Under the pieces are notes generated by a model. The model did not search any database and was not told the origin of the DNA. It saw only the letters and a program-made list of their open reading frames with translations. DNA of 15,272 nucleotides from positions 1-15,272 of the forward strand of contig CATMOP010000007.1 in assembly GCA_950072225.1 (NCBI GenBank), written 5' to 3'. A program made the position numbers and the translations under genes. The stretch is from an uncultured Nitrospina sp. Lineage in GTDB: Bacteria > Nitrospinota > Nitrospinia > Nitrospinales > VA-1. Numbering within the stretch: the stretch's first letter is position 1; each line of letters begins with the position of its first letter. This document shows positions 13,205 to 15,272 of this stretch, piece by piece.

Positions 13205-14872
13205 CTAAGCAATGACGCTGATGGATTGATTGTCTCCAAAAAATAGGGTAGCCATGCCCGTTTCCGGGTTTTCGTCCGTGTCATTGGAAGCGGTCTTCTC
13301 AAACAACGAGGTATTGTTTTCTTCATCCAAAGATTCTCCTGATGGGTGTTGATGGCCCGATTCCCCGCCAACCGTGACGGTGAAGCTGCCCAACTTTAAA
13401 CCCTGTTCGCCCATAGCATCACGCAACTGGTTAAAGTTATTTTCGATGACCTGCTTTACTGCTTGATTTTCTGCCACAATCACAGCTCTTACCGTATCTC
13501 CGGAAGTGATGATTTTCATCCTTACTGTTCCCAGAGATGGCGGATCCAGTTTGATTTGGACCTCATTCTGCGCCCCATTGGTGCGAACGGTCATCTTGTT
13601 GGCAATCTGGTTGATAATTTTTGCTTCCGTAGCTCCGCGGGCCAAGAGGTTCTCAGGTAAAATCGGTTTGCTCGACTCCGCTGCTTTTACAGCGGTGTTG
13701 GCGGCGACGGTTGGAGATTGAATTTGCAGGTCGGGACCTGTCTTGGCAGTTTCCAGACCTTTAAAGCCTTTGCCATCGGTAAAACTTTCTGTTTGGAGGA
13801 TGTTTGCTTGGGCGTTTTTACTGCTCAGCAATTCGCCGAGATTGGAGGTTTTGCCGCCCTTTTCGTTCACCGGTTCCTGTGTGGTGATCCTTGGAGCTTC
13901 ATTTGGTTTTGCAGTTTCGGTGGGTTTATTTACTGAGGCGGAACGATCGGTTTTTTCCGTGAGACTGGAGGTTTTGCCGCCCCTTTCGTTCACCGGCTCC
14001 TGTGTCGTGATCCTTGGAGCTTCATTTGGTTTTGCAGTTTCGGTGAGTTTATTTACTGAGGCGGAACGATCGGTTTTTTCCGTTCCTTTTCCGGTGCCCT
14101 TTAATTTTGCGGTATCAGTTTCAGCCTGGCTATTATCAAGGACAGGATTTTTTTTGCTCGCTTCATCGGACCGATTGGTTCGGGTATCTAATTTAACCTG
14201 AAGGCTGGCGTTTTTATCGAGTCCTTTTTGGGCGGAAGCATTTTGAAGGGACTGCAAATGATTCAAGAAGTTTCTTGCTTCTGCGTCCGACAACCCGGCT
14301 TGTTTCAGAAGGTTAATTGCCTCCCCTTGATTTTGCTGAATTCTTGCTATCAGGTCCAACGGATTGGTTCCAACACCCGAGTCCTTCGGGTTTAAATTTA
14401 AAGCCTGGGCCAGCGACTGGAGCAAGGCATCCATATCTGCATCGCCATTCAAACCGAGCAGATCCAGCAAAGCTTCAAACTGGGCTTGGTTGATATCCAG
14501 TTCTTGCAATTGAGTCGCCAGAACTTCGGTATCTTCTATTAATGAATCTTTGGTCACGGTATTTTCAATCGGTGAATCTTTGGTTACGGTTTCAGGAGCT
14601 GATTGGGACTCGTTTTCTTTTGCTGCCGATACTTCCTGATTATTCGAGTTGTCCTCCGTGCGCGTCTTGGCTTTGGGTTGGGTTTTTTCGGCCTGAGTAT
14701 TATTCTGGTTTTGTGGAGAATCTTCTTTGGATGGTTTTTGAGCCCTGTCCACCTTGTGTACGGCAGTGTCCATAAAATCTTTAAAGCCGTTATCATTCGC
14801 CTGGTCCTGGGTAGGAGCAGTGGGTTCTACCGGGGCTTTGACGGCGAATACGGCTAATGCGTTAGCAGACAT
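13205..14872 (-). CDS. fliK: Flagellar hook-length control protein FliK
   Basis: FliK is exported during hook growth, measures its length and switches the export gate from hook to filament substrates. The C-terminal Flg_hook domain lies at about 415-505 with the signature VQIKLDPPSLGTVRMKI (438-454) and NNFNQLRDAMGEQGLKLGSF (478-497). The long N-terminal part is low in complexity and rich in Gln, Asn, Glu, Lys and Thr, as in the ruler region of the family. It contains a tandem pair of 41-residue units (264-304 and 305-345) and a smaller ten-residue pair, TVTKDSPIEN and TVTKDSLIED. The length of 555 residues is on the long side but normal for variable FliK. It is the first gene of the unit; a sigma-54-type promoter lies 50 bases upstream. 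The ribosome binding site is weak. Confidence 0.9.
   Translation of the reverse strand: MSANALAVFAVKAPVEPTAPTQDQANDNGFKDFMDTAVHKVDRAQKPSKEDSPQNQNNTQAEKTQPKAKTRTEDNSNNQEVSAAKENESQSAPETVTKDSPIENTVTKDSLIEDTEVLATQLQELDINQAQFEALLDLLGLNGDADMDALLQSLAQALNLNPKDSGVGTNPLDLIARIQQNQGEAINLLKQAGLSDAEARNFLNHLQSLQNASAQKGLDKNASLQVKLDTRTNRSDEASKKNPVLDNSQAETDTAKLKGTGKGTEKTDRSASVNKLTETAKPNEAPRITTQEPVNERGGKTSSLTEKTDRSASVNKPTETAKPNEAPRITTQEPVNEKGGKTSNLGELLSSKNAQANILQTESFTDGKGFKGLETAKTGPDLQIQSPTVAANTAVKAAESSKPILPENLLARGATEAKIINQIANKMTVRTNGAQNEVQIKLDPPSLGTVRMKIITSGDTVRAVIVAENQAVKQVIENNFNQLRDAMGEQGLKLGSFTVTVGGESGHQHPSGESLDEENNTSLFEKTASNDTDENPETGMATLFFGDNQSISVIA
13838..14083 (-). repeat. Tandem duplication inside fliK (2 x 123 bp)
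   Basis: The units 13838-13960 and 13961-14083 lie directly end to end, 123 bases each, and differ at five positions by my reading. The period is a multiple of three, so the frame is kept, and each unit encodes 41 residues running from TEKTDRSASVNK to VNERGGKTSSL or VNEKGGKTSNL. The high identity suggests a recent duplication. Confidence 0.95.
14531..14590 (-). repeat. Short tandem repeat inside fliK (2 x 30 bp)
   Basis: Two adjacent 30-base units (14531-14560 and 14561-14590) encode TVTKDSLIED and TVTKDSPIEN. They share a nearly identical 17-base core (gaatctttggtcacggt and gaatctttggttacggt) and have diverged more elsewhere, so this duplication looks older than the 123-base one. Confidence 0.8.
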
Positions 14873-15147
14873 TTAAAAAGGTCCGATTAATTATAAATAA
14901 AGTTCATCCACCTATCTCTTGAGCAAAACCGATGCCAAAAACCAATATGAGTTCCCAAGGGGTTTATGCATATAGGTTTACACGTTTCAAAGCGGGGGAA
15001 TCCAACCCTCATGACCAGGCAAAATCTGCCTCGATGGAAAAAAATGCTGGCTAATTCCAGGGAAAAATTTTTAGAAAGTTTATTTTTCGCTTAAAGCAGG
15101 GGTTTGTTTACTTAGTATTAAAAAATCGTCGATGTAGGCTTGTAGTT
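14873..15147. other. Region upstream of fliK, between promoter and insertion sequence
   Basis: These 275 bases hold the sigma-54-type promoter (14923-14937). No convincing gene is seen; a 40-codon plus-strand frame from 14932 to 15054 has no ribosome binding site and overlaps the promoter. An activator site would be expected here, but I cannot identify one. Confidence 0.65.
14923..14937 (-). promoter_or_regulatory. Sigma-54 (RpoN) -24/-12 promoter of fliK-flgD-flgE
   Basis: Read on the minus strand the site is TGGCATCGGTTTTGC, followed by T. The GG and GC doublets are separated by exactly ten bases, and the sequence matches the consensus TGGCAC-N5-TTGC at all but one fixed position. Transcription should start near 14911, giving a leader of about 39 bases before the fliK ATG. 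RpoN control of hook genes through a FlrC/FlgR-type activator is well known in polar flagellates. Confidence 0.82.
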
Positions 15148-15272
15148 TGACCAGACCCCGTTATTTATACCAGATTTAGGATTCAGTTTTCATAGGTCAT
15201 AATTGTGTTTGGAATCTGTATCGTTTCCGGTGCTGGCGGTCGATACCCCAGACTAGTATGTGGTCTTTGGGT
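15148..15272 (-). mobile_element. End of an IS3-like insertion sequence, cut by the window edge
   Basis: The C-terminal end of a transposase (15183-15272) is followed 33 bases later by a probable element end at 15148, where the plus strand reads TGACCAGACCCCGTTATTTA. IS3-family ends usually begin TGA or TGT, and the gap between transposase stop and terminal repeat is commonly this short. The partner repeat is outside the window, so the exact border and any target duplication cannot be checked here. Confidence 0.6.
15183..15272 (-). CDS. IS3-like transposase (rve integrase core), C-terminal fragment
   Basis: The frame enters at the window edge and stops at TGA (15183-15185), leaving 29 residues. 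It begins TQRPHTSLGYRPPAPET, the signature that closes the integrase core of IS3- and IS481-type transposases (usual form RPHSSLGYRPPAP). The catalytic DDE residues lie outside the window, so it cannot be said whether the element is intact. A family other than IS3 (such as IS481) is possible. It lies upstream of fliK and is transcribed in the same direction, so read-through towards the flagellar genes is possible. Confidence 0.85.
   Translation of the reverse strand, partial: TQRPHTSLGYRPPAPETIQIPNTIMTYEN

Noticed and set aside
13743..14201. A long plus-strand frame opposite fliK
   Set aside because: It is a mirror of the fliK tandem repeats, with no start signal and no family pattern.
14932..15054. 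A 40-codon plus-strand frame divergent from fliK
   Set aside because: It has no ribosome binding site, no recognisable pattern, and its start codon overlaps the sigma-54 element.

Overview
The window looks like a chromosome segment of a motile, diderm (Gram-negative-type) bacterium. It holds lipoprotein signal peptides, a type IV pilus block with PilT, PilC and PilS relatives, and a flagellar hook block (fliK, flgD, flgE) behind a sigma-54-type promoter. Base composition is moderate. The mix of families would fit a Desulfobacterota- or Nitrospinota-like lineage, but the sequence alone does not settle the taxonomy.

Left edge (1-775): the N-terminal part of a secreted protein on the minus strand, then a 509-base divergent intergenic region. 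That region holds a terminator-like hairpin with no visible gene, a three-part inverted repeat, and a good sigma-70-type promoter (TTGAGA-17-TATAAT) firing rightwards.

Pilus block (776-8848, plus strand, gaps of 36 bases or fewer): a PilF/PilW-like TPR lipoprotein; a RodZ-like HTH membrane protein; pilT; a second PilT/PilU-type ATPase; a zinc-ribbon protein with a degenerate receiver-like domain; a stand-alone cyclic-nucleotide-binding protein broken by a single-base frameshift; pilC; and the sensor kinase pilS. PilB, PilR and pilin genes are not in the window. The two small genes between the retraction-type ATPases and pilC are the least familiar part and look like a local control module for the motors.

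Middle (8877-10105, plus strand): a 76-residue protein with two CDGSH-type 2Fe-2S motifs, then a lipoprotein with a formylglycine-generating-enzyme-type fold that lacks the catalytic cysteine pair.

Right block (10181-14872, minus strand): transcription runs leftwards, fliK then flgD then flgE, from the sigma-54 site at 14923-14937 and ends at a strong intrinsic terminator (11164-11195). Past the terminator lies a DUF115 (Maf/MptE-like) gene, a family often linked to flagellin glycosylation. FliK carries a 123-base perfect-period tandem duplication. The right edge cuts into an insertion sequence: the C-terminal end of an IS3-like transposase and its probable terminal repeat, starting near 15148.
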